A stretch of DNA of 26,323 nucleotides, taken from positions 1-26,323 of the forward strand of contig JADRCO010000796.1 in NCBI GenBank assembly GCA_021464525.1, written 5' to 3'. A program made the position numbers and the translations under genes. Origin of the DNA: Rhizophagus sp. LPA8_4_AMF. Lineage: Eukaryota; Glomeromycota; Glomeromycetes; Glomerales; Glomeraceae. Each line of letters opens with the position of its first letter. The first letter of the stretch is position 1. The notes beneath the pieces are model-generated. The model saw only the letters and a program-made list of their open reading frames with translations. It was not told the origin of the DNA and searched no databases. This document shows, in pieces, positions 17,857 to 26,323 of the stretch.

Positions 17857-18639
17857 AGTATAAATTCTTTAGCAACCGGTTACAAAAAAAACTAAAATTA
17901 AAGATTGTAATATAGAGTATATACATACTGTATATCATATACATTATGGCTAAAGATTACTAAAATTACTAAATCGATATCATATTTTATCAAAACTGAT
18001 CAATATAAAGCCAAAATTGCTTTTCCAAAACCTGATTGGCCAATCATAACCTTAAACTCGGAATTCAGGAAATTTCACAAAATATTTCAATAAACATTTT
18101 GATCCAGCGATTTAATTTTGAATATTTTTTTTTTATGAAATTTGTCTCAATAAGACAAGTTAAATGACATACACTTATTTCTGTAGGACCGAGATATGAT
18201 GATTGTAGTGTTTTTAAATTACAGAGATATTATTTCATAAGATTACATTACGAATTATTTTCAGCTTGCACTATCTGCCACTTCTGCCACTATGGTCATT
18301 TTGCAATAATTTAATCAACAATCAATTTGATTGAATTCTAAAATCAATATGATATTGAAATTTATTCTTCTGCTTACTAACTTCACATTCAAAGGGCTAA
18401 TTTTATCATATCCTCTTGATAGTCCTTCACAGATTTAAAAAATTCAATGATTAATCAAGTACATTAAGAACACCCATATGGTAAAATACTGACTTCACTT
18501 AAGCAATATGATATTTAATCATTACTGTTCCAATTTATTTATTGTAAACTCAATAAACTTTTACTACATATATTAACATGCATAACAATAATTGAGATAT
18601 AAATTATTAAAATTAATATCATATAACATTACATTCTAA
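17857..18639. other. Intergenic, upstream of BTB gene
   Basis: No gene is seen. The segment 18230-18305 (AAGATTACATTACGAA, then TTTTCAGCTTGCACTATCTG) resembles the dispersed repeat at 13140-13215. Confidence 0.4.
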
Positions 18640-18835
18640 TATACTTAATGAATAAGTCTATATAAAACAATGAATTATAAAAATTTTATAAAAATTTTTA
18701 TTTAGTAACTCCATATTTTAATGCTTTAAATAATTCTAAATAAAAAAAAAAGTAAAAAATATTCAATCAGATGTTAATTCAGCACATACTATTGATTAAT
18801 AAATAAATAAAAATTATTTTCGTTTCTCAAATTTA
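18640..18835 (-). pseudogene. Possible ghost of a kinase 3' flank
   Basis: TTAATGAATAAGT, CTTTAAATAATTC, TAAATAAAAAAAAAA and ATTCAATCAGATGTTAA follow the order seen at the 3' flank of the second kinase (7995-8170). The stop region and stem-loop are not intact. It may be the last trace of a further lost kinase copy or chance similarity between AT-rich tracts. Confidence 0.25.
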
Positions 18836-19199
18836 TGTTAATAATTATAGTAGCTATTTTAGAGACAAAGGATTTTATCTTTTAATTTGAATTATAGAAA
18901 TACAATAAAAACAAAAACCATTTATTTTTACAATATGGATAAAATTTAAAAATAAAATATTTAATGTATTTATATCTATATGTTACCTTATAAAATCTTT
19001 GTTCAATAGATTTCATATGTCCATTAAAGTTTTATTACATTGCAATTATGTCTAACCTATTTGCTATTTCTTTTTATAGAATAATTGTAAATTAATCTTA
19101 AACATTTAATTGTAATAATAAGAGTAATAAATGAATATTCTTTATTATTATATATTGTATATATTATACATTTAAATTTAAATAAATCACTAAAGTGAC

Positions 19200-19233
19200 G
19201 GTGACAAAGTCACCACACATCAGAATCCTCTAG
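19200..19233 (+). repeat. Perfect hairpin GGTGAC-AAA-GTCACC followed by CTAG
   Basis: A six-pair stem at 19200-19214 is followed 15 bases later by CTAG (19230-19233) and T. It resembles a Helitron end, but the spacer is longer than usual. It lies just outside the 3' UTR of the third kinase. Confidence 0.25.
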
Positions 19234-19262
19234 TTTTAATAATAATAATATAACCTTAAAAA

Positions 19263-19312
19263 TTATTTAAATTACAAACTAAGAATTTCTTATACTCTTA
19301 GTGTTTAAATAA
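19263..19312 (-). promoter_or_regulatory. Conserved 3' UTR stem-loop of kinase paralogue 3
   Basis: TTATTTAAA (19263-19271) pairs with TTTAAATAA (19304-19312), and inside it ACTAAGA (19278-19284) pairs with TCTTAGT (19296-19302). It begins about 65 nt after the stop codon, the same distance as in paralogue 2. The inner stem differs in sequence between the copies but remains paired. Confidence 0.55.
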
Positions 19313-19376
19313 TTCAATTTCAAAAAATTTCAAAATAAAATAATGATATCACCTTTAGTCTAGTTTATAGAATAAT

Positions 19377-21668
19377 TTAAAATCCCTCTAAGAAAATCAG
19401 ATGTATTAGTAAATAAAAAGTGACAATTATTATAAATATTATGTGCAATTTTTGTAAAATAAACAAACCATCAGGAATTTCCAATTCTTCTTGTTCTTCT
19501 GAATGAAGATTTGGATTATTATATTCATCATCATCTACGAAACAAAAATAATATACAAATACTTATTATCTAAAAAATTTTTAATAGATAAATAATAGTT
19601 TACTTACCATCAATATCACCAGTTTGTGGCTGTTGTATTGTACCTCTATAATAGTTATTTTGTGTATCAACTATTGTTAAAAAATAACATTTAATATACT
19701 GTATACTATTTATAAATGAACTCTAATTGGAGTATTTATTTATTTAATATTTTACTCACCATTTTTTGAATTTACCCGTAATTTTTTAAATACCTTGGTT
19801 ACTCCTGTATTACTTGCTAATAAAATTATGATATTAATACCAAGTGATTATCATAAATTAAATGTTTATTCATATTTTAAATTACCTTCAATAACATTAC
19901 TATTTCTTTTGTTATTCTGGTTACTTGATTGGCCAAATTCATCAACTAAAAATAAAACAATTATTCAATATTACACCATATAATAAATTCAACATAAACT
20001 TAAAAACACTTACTGTTTTTTGGAATATTAAAATCGTATAATTTACTATGGAATGCTATGATATAAACAGAGTTATTTTTAATTTTTTATTGATTAATTA
20101 TTTTTAATAAGAATAAACATTAAATTTATATTACCTTCTTGTTCTTCTGTTAATTATTTAAATTAAAAAAAAAGATTGTATTAATTAATAATAACAAAAA
20201 TAGTTTAACAAATATTAATAAATTATACCTTCTGTTGCATTTTTAGGTTCAGGTAAATTTTCAAATTTATGAATTTTACTTGTAAATAATTTACTGCTTG
20301 TGCTTGCATGGTTTATTTCTTTATTTATATTTGCTTTAGGTTGAGGTAATTCATTTGGATTGTTTTGATAATATAACTTAATTTCTCTTATATTCTTTCG
20401 TAGTGTATAAGTGCCAGGTCTTCTTAGTGGATCAGCATCCCAGCATTGTTCCATCAAATTTTTATATTTTAAAGGAACTTCTGATATAATTTTTGGCCTC
20501 ATACCATTAATAATTTTAAGTGCAAGATCATAATCATGTTCATGATTATTAAATGGTGGTTGTCCAGATGAAATTTCCCACATAAGCATGCCAATACTAT
20601 AAATATCAGATTTAAAAGTATATTTATTTCCATTAATAATTTCAGGTGCTATATAAGGAAGATTTCCATATATGCTTGTTGATGGTTTATCTGCGGGGCC
20701 ACAAAATCCAAGATCACTAATAAACCAAAGATCATTAAATTGTGAATATAATATATTTCCAGAATGTAAATCTCTATGAATCAGATTCTCCCTATGAATC
20801 CTATCAAGTGAATCAATAATTTTATAAATAATTTCAATTCTGTCTTTCCATACTAATTGATTATGTTTCTGTTGTAAAAATTCTCTTAAATTAGAATCTG
20901 CCTTTTGCATTACAAGCATATAATTTCCATTTGATGAATTTTGTGTTAAACCATAACATTTAACAATTTGTGGCCATTTATTACTTATAATTAAATGTGA
21001 TTTAACCTATAAAAAAATAAATTAAAATTTTATTAATAATAATAATATAAGTTTTTAGGTATTCTTAGATTACAAACCTCTTCAAACCAATCTTGATTTG
21101 CATTTTCAATATTTTCTAATTCTTTTAGTATTACATCAAGATCTCCAGATCTTTGTAATTGTTGATTCTCAGAATCCCATTCTTCATATCCTCCATCAAT
21201 CCAAGTTGCTGTATAAATTTTAGAAAATCCACCTTTTGTTAGATATTCAATATTTTGTAAATTATTATATGGAATCCATTCAATTATCATATATGGCATA
21301 AGTGACTCAGTTTGACATTTTTGTATTAAATTATCAATATCATTATTTCCAGATGTCCAATTTGAAAATTTTGCTTTTAAATTATTTTGAACACAATATT
21401 CACAATATGTCATAGCCAAACATTCTTGGTTACAATTTTCACAAATTCTTCTTGTCCCTTCATTATAAAGAATTCTCTCTCGGTCATAATATTTACTACG
21501 TATTCTTATTGCTTCACTTTTTTCATCAGTTGTAAGAGAATTGTCAGCAAGAATTGTTTGTTGCATAAATTCATGTCCTGTGTGGAGGTCACCATAAATA
21601 TTATAATCAATTAATGACCATGCTCTATTAATTGCTGCATTAACTAAATTTCTTCGAATTGTAGACAT
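19377..21668 (-). CDS. TKL-like protein kinase paralogue 3, intact, 559 residues, nine exons
   Basis: Exons are 21668-21078, 21006-20229, 20146-20135, 20055-20014, 19945-19886, 19816-19760, 19670-19608, 19534-19469 and 19387-19377 (1680 nt). Introns are GT..AG, 68-89 bp. The start at 21668 is chosen because paralogue 2 begins at the same place (MSxIR); an in-frame ATG at 21701 also exists. The order is: helical leader, C76-x2-C79-x3-C83-x5-C89-x2-C92, NWTSGNNDIDNLIQK, glycine loop GGFSKIY (146-152), VILK lysine K182, HRDLHSGN (274-281), DLG (295-297) in place of DFG, APE (317-319), C-lobe MLMWEISSGQPPF, then an acidic Asn/Ser-rich tail ending EIPD-EGF. The HRD aspartate and the metal-site aspartate are present, so activity is plausible. 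This is Ser/Thr or Tyr phosphotransfer of the TKL type, probably cytosolic; no signal peptide or membrane segment is seen. The upstream signal and substrates are unknown. Confidence 0.88.
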
Positions 21669-23235
21669 AATATTATAGGTTTTCAAATTTTTTTTTGTCA
21701 ATGAACTAAAGTGTCATTTATGCTTTTTTAACAAAAAACTCCGGATTCTCCGGATTGCGTAATTACAAATTTAAATTTAGTATGATCTACCAATGTATTA
21801 TGTTTCACAATGTTTCAATGTTTCACAACATTTCACCGTATGACGTTTGTGATATTGTAATTAAATTAAGAAATAAACTACCTAAAAAGGAAATAAAAGT
21901 CTTTTTTAACGAAGAAAAAATATTATATTGCAACTCATTGTTTAAAAAAAAATTTTTTTCTTATTATCTATTCTTTTTTTTTTAAAAACAAAAAATTCAA
22001 AGTCTATAAATAATAATTCATAAATAATAATGCGCAGAAATTGATCGTTGTCTTAGACTTTTCAGTAAAGGAAAAAATTTTAAAAAATAAAAGATATTAA
22101 ATTAATAATATCATTCATAAAAGACGAAAATAAATCTATCTTCTCACTTACCAAGTGCAATGTAGCCATAAACCATGCGATAATTAGGCATTAAAGATGG
22201 TATAAAATTAAGCATGAAGATATGAAATGATTTAATTGTAACAGCTCCCTGAGGTTGAGCAAATTCAACTTATCAGTGAATTGCGGTTTCGAAAATATAC
22301 TATTTTTAATTTAGCAGTTAATTCTTATTTTGTTATGAATTCTTAATTTGTATTAAATATACTTTATTAATTGTTCACTTATTTAACGTACAGCCCAATT
22401 TAAATACGTATAACAATTGTTAAACTCAAATTCATGTTAGATGATTGGAATCCTACAGAGTCAAATGAGGGAGTGTTTATTTCTAATAAAATCGTGCATG
22501 TGACTTCCAGTTCCTTTAGTTTTACTATCATAAAAAAAAAAAAATCATAAATCCTTTGTTTACAATAACAGTCAAACGTTTGGATAGTATTTGAATACCT
22601 CTTTTGATTATGAAAAAATTTCTTACTTTAGAAAATTATTTTAATTAGATTAAATTTTTTTTTTTTTTTTGTTTGTACGTAATGATCTTTTATTATGGAA
22701 TAAAATAGAGATATTCGTTTTTAATACATACTACATGATAATGAATATAGTAAAGTAATAAAATACTACAAACTATTTTCTTATAAACTACAAGGAATAT
22801 ATCAACTAGTAGCTTATACATTAACTAATCTAACATCAACAATTATAATTAGTATTTTGCAATTATTATTAAGATGACTTATAGAATGTATGAAAAAGCT
22901 TATCACTTTTTTAATGTTAAATTTGTTAAATAATATTTGCTGCGGGATAAGTCAACCATATACTGTAGTTGGCAGGCAATGATTTAATTATTTAGTAAAA
23001 ATACATTTATATAATATTATGGAACGATATATTTTCAAAATAGTAAAACTTAAAAAATTCTACAAATTTGTCGTTAAATAAATACAACCGAATTTTAAAC
23101 CAAAAAAAACTATATACAGAAGGATTGGACTATTACCTTTTTGTTTAATATACAGTACATCCGTGAGATGATAAAATGACTGTTTCGAAAATTTAATTTA
23201 AGCTTTGAAATAGACGGTAATGGTCAGAATCCCGA
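21669..23235. other. Intergenic, upstream of kinase 3
   Basis: A tandem TCCGGATTC / TCCGGATTG pair lies at about 21742-21757. The rest is AT-rich with no credible frame. The plus-strand frame at 21755-21985 ends in a run of F and L from a T tract and is not supported. Confidence 0.4.
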
Positions 23236-23830
23236 TATAATACAAACCTGACGTTCACAATTCTGTCAAATCGTAATCCCAAAAATTCAAAATTCCGAAC
23301 GCTCATTATTCCGACATTTAATCCTCATGAATACAAAAATTTTTATCTGATATTATAAATAAAAATTATATATAGCAAAAAATTTAATTTTAATATACTG
23401 TAAATCAAATAATTAAAATTTATTATTTCTAACTAATAACATTATAAATATTAATTCTAGAATTTTGCGAAGTAGTATTAAAATTATTAAATATTATTAA
23501 TATTATTAATTTTTAAATTAAAAACATTAATTCTTGCGAAATATTTTAAAGATCTTTACATATTAATAAAAATTTTTAATTGATACTTAGTTTTGCGACG
23601 TATTAATAAAAAAAATATATATTTAAAACATTTAATTCTTGCAAAACATTTTAAATTATTATATATTAATAAGAATATTACTTGTTGCCGAAGTATTACA
23701 AATTATTACATCTAAAAAAAAAAATAATAATGCTAAATTTAAAAAAGTGTCAGATAAACGTGACCCTTCGATGAGATTATGATTGAAACCGTTCGGAATA
23801 ATCATGTACTGTAAATTTGGATAATTACAG
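23236..23830. repeat. Inverted arms around a ~104-bp degenerate tandem repeat
   Basis: ATTATTCCGA near 23305 and TCGGAATAAT near 23795 are inverse. Further in, TTTATCTGA near 23341 is the inverse of TCAGATAAA near 23752, which gives imperfect arms. The AT-rich core holds repeats of ACATTAATTCTTGCGAAA / AACATTTAATTCTTGCAAAA, spaced 104 bp apart (23523 and 23627), with half-unit TTTTGCGA.GTATTA at 23463 and 23591. No coding frame is present. Probably a non-autonomous DNA element. Confidence 0.4.
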
Positions 23831-23854
23831 ATAACTCTAGTCAGGAGATTATTT

Positions 23855-23905
23855 CCTTTTTTAGATACTGGATGGCATTATTATAATTCCGGCCCTGAAA
23901 GAGAC
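23855..23905 (-). repeat. TTTCAGG..GGAATTA repeat, distant inverted copy
   Basis: The complement reads CTTTCAGGGCCGGAATTATA, then CCATCCAGTATCTAAAAAAGG, matching the element at 13810-13866 in opposite orientation. Confidence 0.4.
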
Positions 23906-24253
23906 GCTTCAGTTAGAACTAGTAAATTTTTTTGTCTGTGCCTTACCTACATGAGATTTTTCCGGGGGTTTGGTTTGTATTATAATGAGATTCTTCGTTG
24001 GGATTTTGAATAGTTCTCGTACATGTTATTTAGCAATCCAAATTCCTATTACGTGTTTTAAAACTATTCATTTGCTACTATTTAAATCTATTTAAATTAA
24101 ATTTACATTCAGGTATTCAAATTGATGAAGTTCTTTACTCTTGTTCAGATAATTTTTTGAAACAAAATTTCTTGCAATCAAAAAAGCAGTTACAATTTGT
24201 TTATATAATCAAAAAAGTTTGGTTACGTTAAGAAAAATTATGAATTGTTTGGT

Positions 24254-24277
24254 GCGTCTGCGCCTGATCTATTCCGT
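24254..24277. repeat. Second copy of the CTGCGCCTGATCTAT segment
   Basis: 24 bases match 799-822 with two mismatches and sit in AT-rich DNA. The TTGATCGG array of the first copy is absent here. Confidence 0.45.
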
Positions 24278-24516
24278 ATTTATAATATAGTTTTTTCTAT
24301 ATACTATGGTTAAACAACTTGACCTGCATTTGAACCATAAAAATATGTAGTTATCGTTTAATTACTGTATTAAAGTCTTATTTATTTTTATTTTATTTTT
24401 ACTTTTTTTGTTTTGTAGAAATCGAAGAAAATAAACCAAGTGTAAATATGCATTTTAGATTTTTTTTAAACCGTAAACATAGCTACGTGATTATCAACTA
24501 TGATTTTATGTAGATC

Positions 24517-24700
24517 CTGGCTCCTTTGGGCATCTCGAAGGTATTTATCTTCGAAATTTTTATTATTTTTTTTTTTCATTTAAATTTTTTATTTTTTAAA
24601 GGCTTGCTGATGAATTTTTAAGTTTACATGACTTCCCTTTTTTAAAGTTTTCCTGTTAATATCAATTTTTTAACGTAATTTACTTTTTTATTGTAATTTG

Positions 24701-24735
<35 letters not shown>

Positions 24736-24737
24736 TT

Positions 24738-24796
<59 letters not shown>

Positions 24797-25050
24797 CATT
24801 TTTAAAATTAGTTTTATTTTGTTAGCTTTCTGAAACTTTTTAAAGAATTTATTTTTTCTCGTTTTTTTTTCTCATTAAACTTTTTTATTTTTATTATAAT
24901 TTAAATTATTAAAAATTCTAAAAACTTAATTTTTAGGTGTATTTTATAATTTTTTTTTTTATTTTTTTTTTTTTAGCACCCCAGGTTTCTACTTTGTAGA
25001 GAAAGACTTAAACGAACTGAACTTATAATGAAGGATTAGACTTTCAATTG
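24517..25050 (+). pseudogene. Possible decayed multi-exon gene or repeat, unknown
   Basis: Exon-like islands are separated by T-rich stretches ending in AG. One at about 24514-24540 (CCTGGCTCCTTTGGGCATCTC) follows TTTTATGTAG and precedes GTATTT. A second, after TTTTTTAAAG, starts at 24601 and can read LADEFLSLHDFPFLKFSC before a stop. A third, after TTTTTTTTTAG, starts at 24977 and can read TPGFYFVEKDLNELNL before a stop. Each is short but protein-like. A following patch at 25080-25145 is GC-richer with CTGGACT / CCGGACTTT motifs. This may be a relic gene or a repeat family; the function is unknown. Confidence 0.25.
24704..24794. repeat. 91-bp T tract with two A interruptions
   Basis: Bases 24704-24794 are all T except A at 24734 and 24739; the longest pure run is about 55. 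Such a tract can come from a pyrimidine-rich intron or from a retroposed poly-A tail on the other strand. No retroelement body is recognised next to it. Confidence 0.7.
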
Positions 25051-25226
25051 TACTAAAGAAATGTAATATTTTTTTAGTTTTTAGACTGCTGGACTCTCTA
25101 GAGGGCCGGACTTTAGGAAGGAATTAGAACATGTTGGAACTGCTAACAATAATAAAAATATATTTCAATTGATTTATTCGTAAATACAAATCTGTATTCT
25201 TATAATAAACATAGGAAAAACAAAAA

Positions 25227-25863
25227 TTAGATATAATATAACCTAGTAAGAGTGTACACAGTATTTATCTCTACTAAGAACGGAATATAATTGTTTACAC
25301 TATATCTAAGTACATGAGAATGAAATTTATCATCTATATAAAATTTTCTGTATTTTGTTGCTTCGTATAACATATACTTTAGTGCGTTTTCAACACGGAT
25401 ACGCTTTCCTAGGTAATAATCTTGCATAAAATAATGGTCACTGCCGGGGTCCTTAGTAATTTGAGCCATTGCGAAAAACAATGCACGTTTTCCATTCATA
25501 GAACTTTCATCAGTCGCCATGAGATAATAACCTCCAGTGATAGGTTTGCCAACGTTCTTCTCCCCGTATTTAATATCTACATAATTATCTTCAATAGCGG
25601 ATTGTTCGCTTAACATCAAACCTTTAAGAGAACTCGTAAGAATTTTTTTTTGGTTGTTCGTCATAACAATCGAAAAAATTTTCACAGAACTCATTAACTT
25701 TACTTTCATCAATTTCGAAAACGCCTGCTGCAACTCTTTCAGAAATAGAGCCACCACACGAACTTCCATGAGCTTTACAACTATCACGAAGTATCCATTT
25801 ATAATCTTCTTCCATATCTTCGAAACCTGATAATTCTTCTTTTCCTTTTTTTACCAACGACAT
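25227..25863 (-). pseudogene. Unrecognised gene in two overlapping frames
   Basis: From the ATG at 25863 a frame reads MSLVKKGKEELSGFEDMEED and on through DSCKAHGSSCGG and EFCENFFDCYDEQPKK, then stops at 25624. A second frame covers 25640 to 25227 with good protein composition (GKPITGGYYLMATDESS, NGKRALFFAMAQITKD, ALKYMLYEATKYRKFYIDD). The two meet at a run of nine A on the minus strand (25643-25651), where a difference of one base changes frame. Either the gene is a frame-shifted pseudogene, the run was miscounted in sequencing, or slippage occurs. No domain is recognised. Part one is rich in acidic residues and cysteines; part two looks like a globular alpha/beta domain. Neighbours give no clue to its role. 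Confidence 0.5.
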
Positions 25864-25878
25864 TATAATGAAAAGTTT

Positions 25879-25940
25879 CTTTTTATAAAAGCAGTAGATG
25901 AAAGTAAGAGAAGTTAATTTTTGAAGAAAAAAAAACTTAC
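25879..25940 (-). other. Possible 5' UTR intron of the 25863 gene
   Basis: On the minus strand a consensus GTAAGT donor at 25940 is followed 62 bases later by an AAAAAG acceptor, leaving 15 bases before the ATG at 25863. The acceptor is weak. Splicing would put the upstream frame out of phase, so the coding start at 25863 would remain. Confidence 0.3.
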
Positions 25941-26164
25941 TGTTTGATCTTTCATTTATATTTACGATATCCGTTTTTTCCCTCCTATTCGAGAAATGAT
26001 TAAAATACTGATCATGCCGGATGAAGGAATAAATGACATCTAACATCAAAGATGAAATAAATAAAATAGTCTAGTATTATACTTTTCGCCAAACATAATT
26101 CATTAAAACCGCAGTGATCAACTAATTATGAACTTTTGTTTAAAGTAGTGCTCCGTACGGATCG

Positions 26165-26310
26165 GATCAGACCCGGGTTATTGACCCGACCCGAATTTTT
26201 AAATCGAATCGGGGTTGATCATTTTAATAACTTGTAACCCGCATGACCCGACCCGTCGGGTTAGGGTCGTACTGTTGATTTGACCCAGATCAACCCGGGT
26301 GACCCGGATG
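26165..26310. repeat. GACCCG-rich subterminal repeat, DNA-transposon-like
   Basis: GACCCG or its complement occurs about eight times in 145 bases, including doubled GACCCGACCCG (twice), CGTCGGGTTAGGGTCG and CCCGGGTGACCCGG, in otherwise AT-rich DNA. Clustered direct and inverted GACCCG sites are typical of the subterminal regions of hAT-type elements. The element would extend beyond the window edge. No transposase frame is visible here. Confidence 0.4.
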
Positions 26311-26323
26311 ACGCATTTTTTTT

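Noticed and set aside
21387-21614. Plus-strand frame opposite kinase 3 exon 1
   Set aside because: Antisense shadow of the conserved Cys-rich leader.
21755-21985. 76-residue plus-strand frame
   Set aside because: Ends in a run of F, S, Y from a T tract. The repeated MFHNVSMFHN part comes from a short DNA repeat.
24704-24794. Poly-A tail of a retroposed copy on the minus strand
   Set aside because: No retroposon body or target-site duplication could be recognised next to it. A T-rich intron or simple repeat is equally likely.
26200-26270. Telomere-like TTAGGG
   Set aside because: Only one TTAGGG occurs, inside a GACCCG cluster. There is no tandem array.

Overview
The window reads as a piece of an AT-rich, repeat-laden fungal nuclear genome, most likely an arbuscular mycorrhizal fungus (Glomeromycotina) of the Rhizophagus type. 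The evidence is two features I recognise from that lineage. One is a family of TKL-like protein kinases with a distinctive N-terminal Cys-rich leader and an IPD-rich tail cut into many tiny exons. The other is a BTB-BACK-TLDc protein. Introns are short (62-93 bp) with GT..AG ends. There are no bacterial operons, ribosome binding sites, rRNA or recognisable tRNA genes. The organism assignment is inference from remembered family sequences, not from a search.

Layout. 1-363 (-) is the 5' end of a first kinase gene that runs off the left edge. 500-2270 is transposon debris: a fold-back MITE-like element, a TTGATCGG repeat and a convincing Helitron 3' end. 2644-3912 (-) is a two-exon gene for a 399-residue protein with an R-x4-H HEPN-like motif, a basic stretch and a C-terminal coiled coil. 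4917-5666 is a three-unit tandem repeat with a hairpin in each unit. 6.3-7.2 kb holds two weak exon-like fragments, one resembling a decayed SANT/Myb domain. 8175-10484 (-) is a second kinase with the full nine-exon plan but two frame breaks and one stop, so it looks like a pseudogene. 10.6-16.4 kb is gene-poor and full of small diverged repeats and fold-backs. 16462-17856 (-) is the intact BTB-BACK-TLDc gene. 19377-21668 (-) is the third kinase, intact, nine exons, 559 residues. 21.7-25.1 kb is mostly empty, with an inverted/tandem repeat, a 91-bp T tract and possible plus-strand exon remnants. 25227-25863 (-) is an unrecognised gene lying in two frames. The right end is a GACCCG-rich transposon-like repeat.

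How the genes relate. The three kinases are dispersed paralogues, all on the minus strand, with conserved upstream blocks and, in the two complete copies, a conserved stem-loop just after the stop codon. The BTB-TLDc gene shares their strand but shows no sign of co-regulation. The most interesting points are the run of six symmetric phase-1 mini-exons in the kinase tails, the conserved 3' stem-loop, and the HEPN-like coiled-coil protein.
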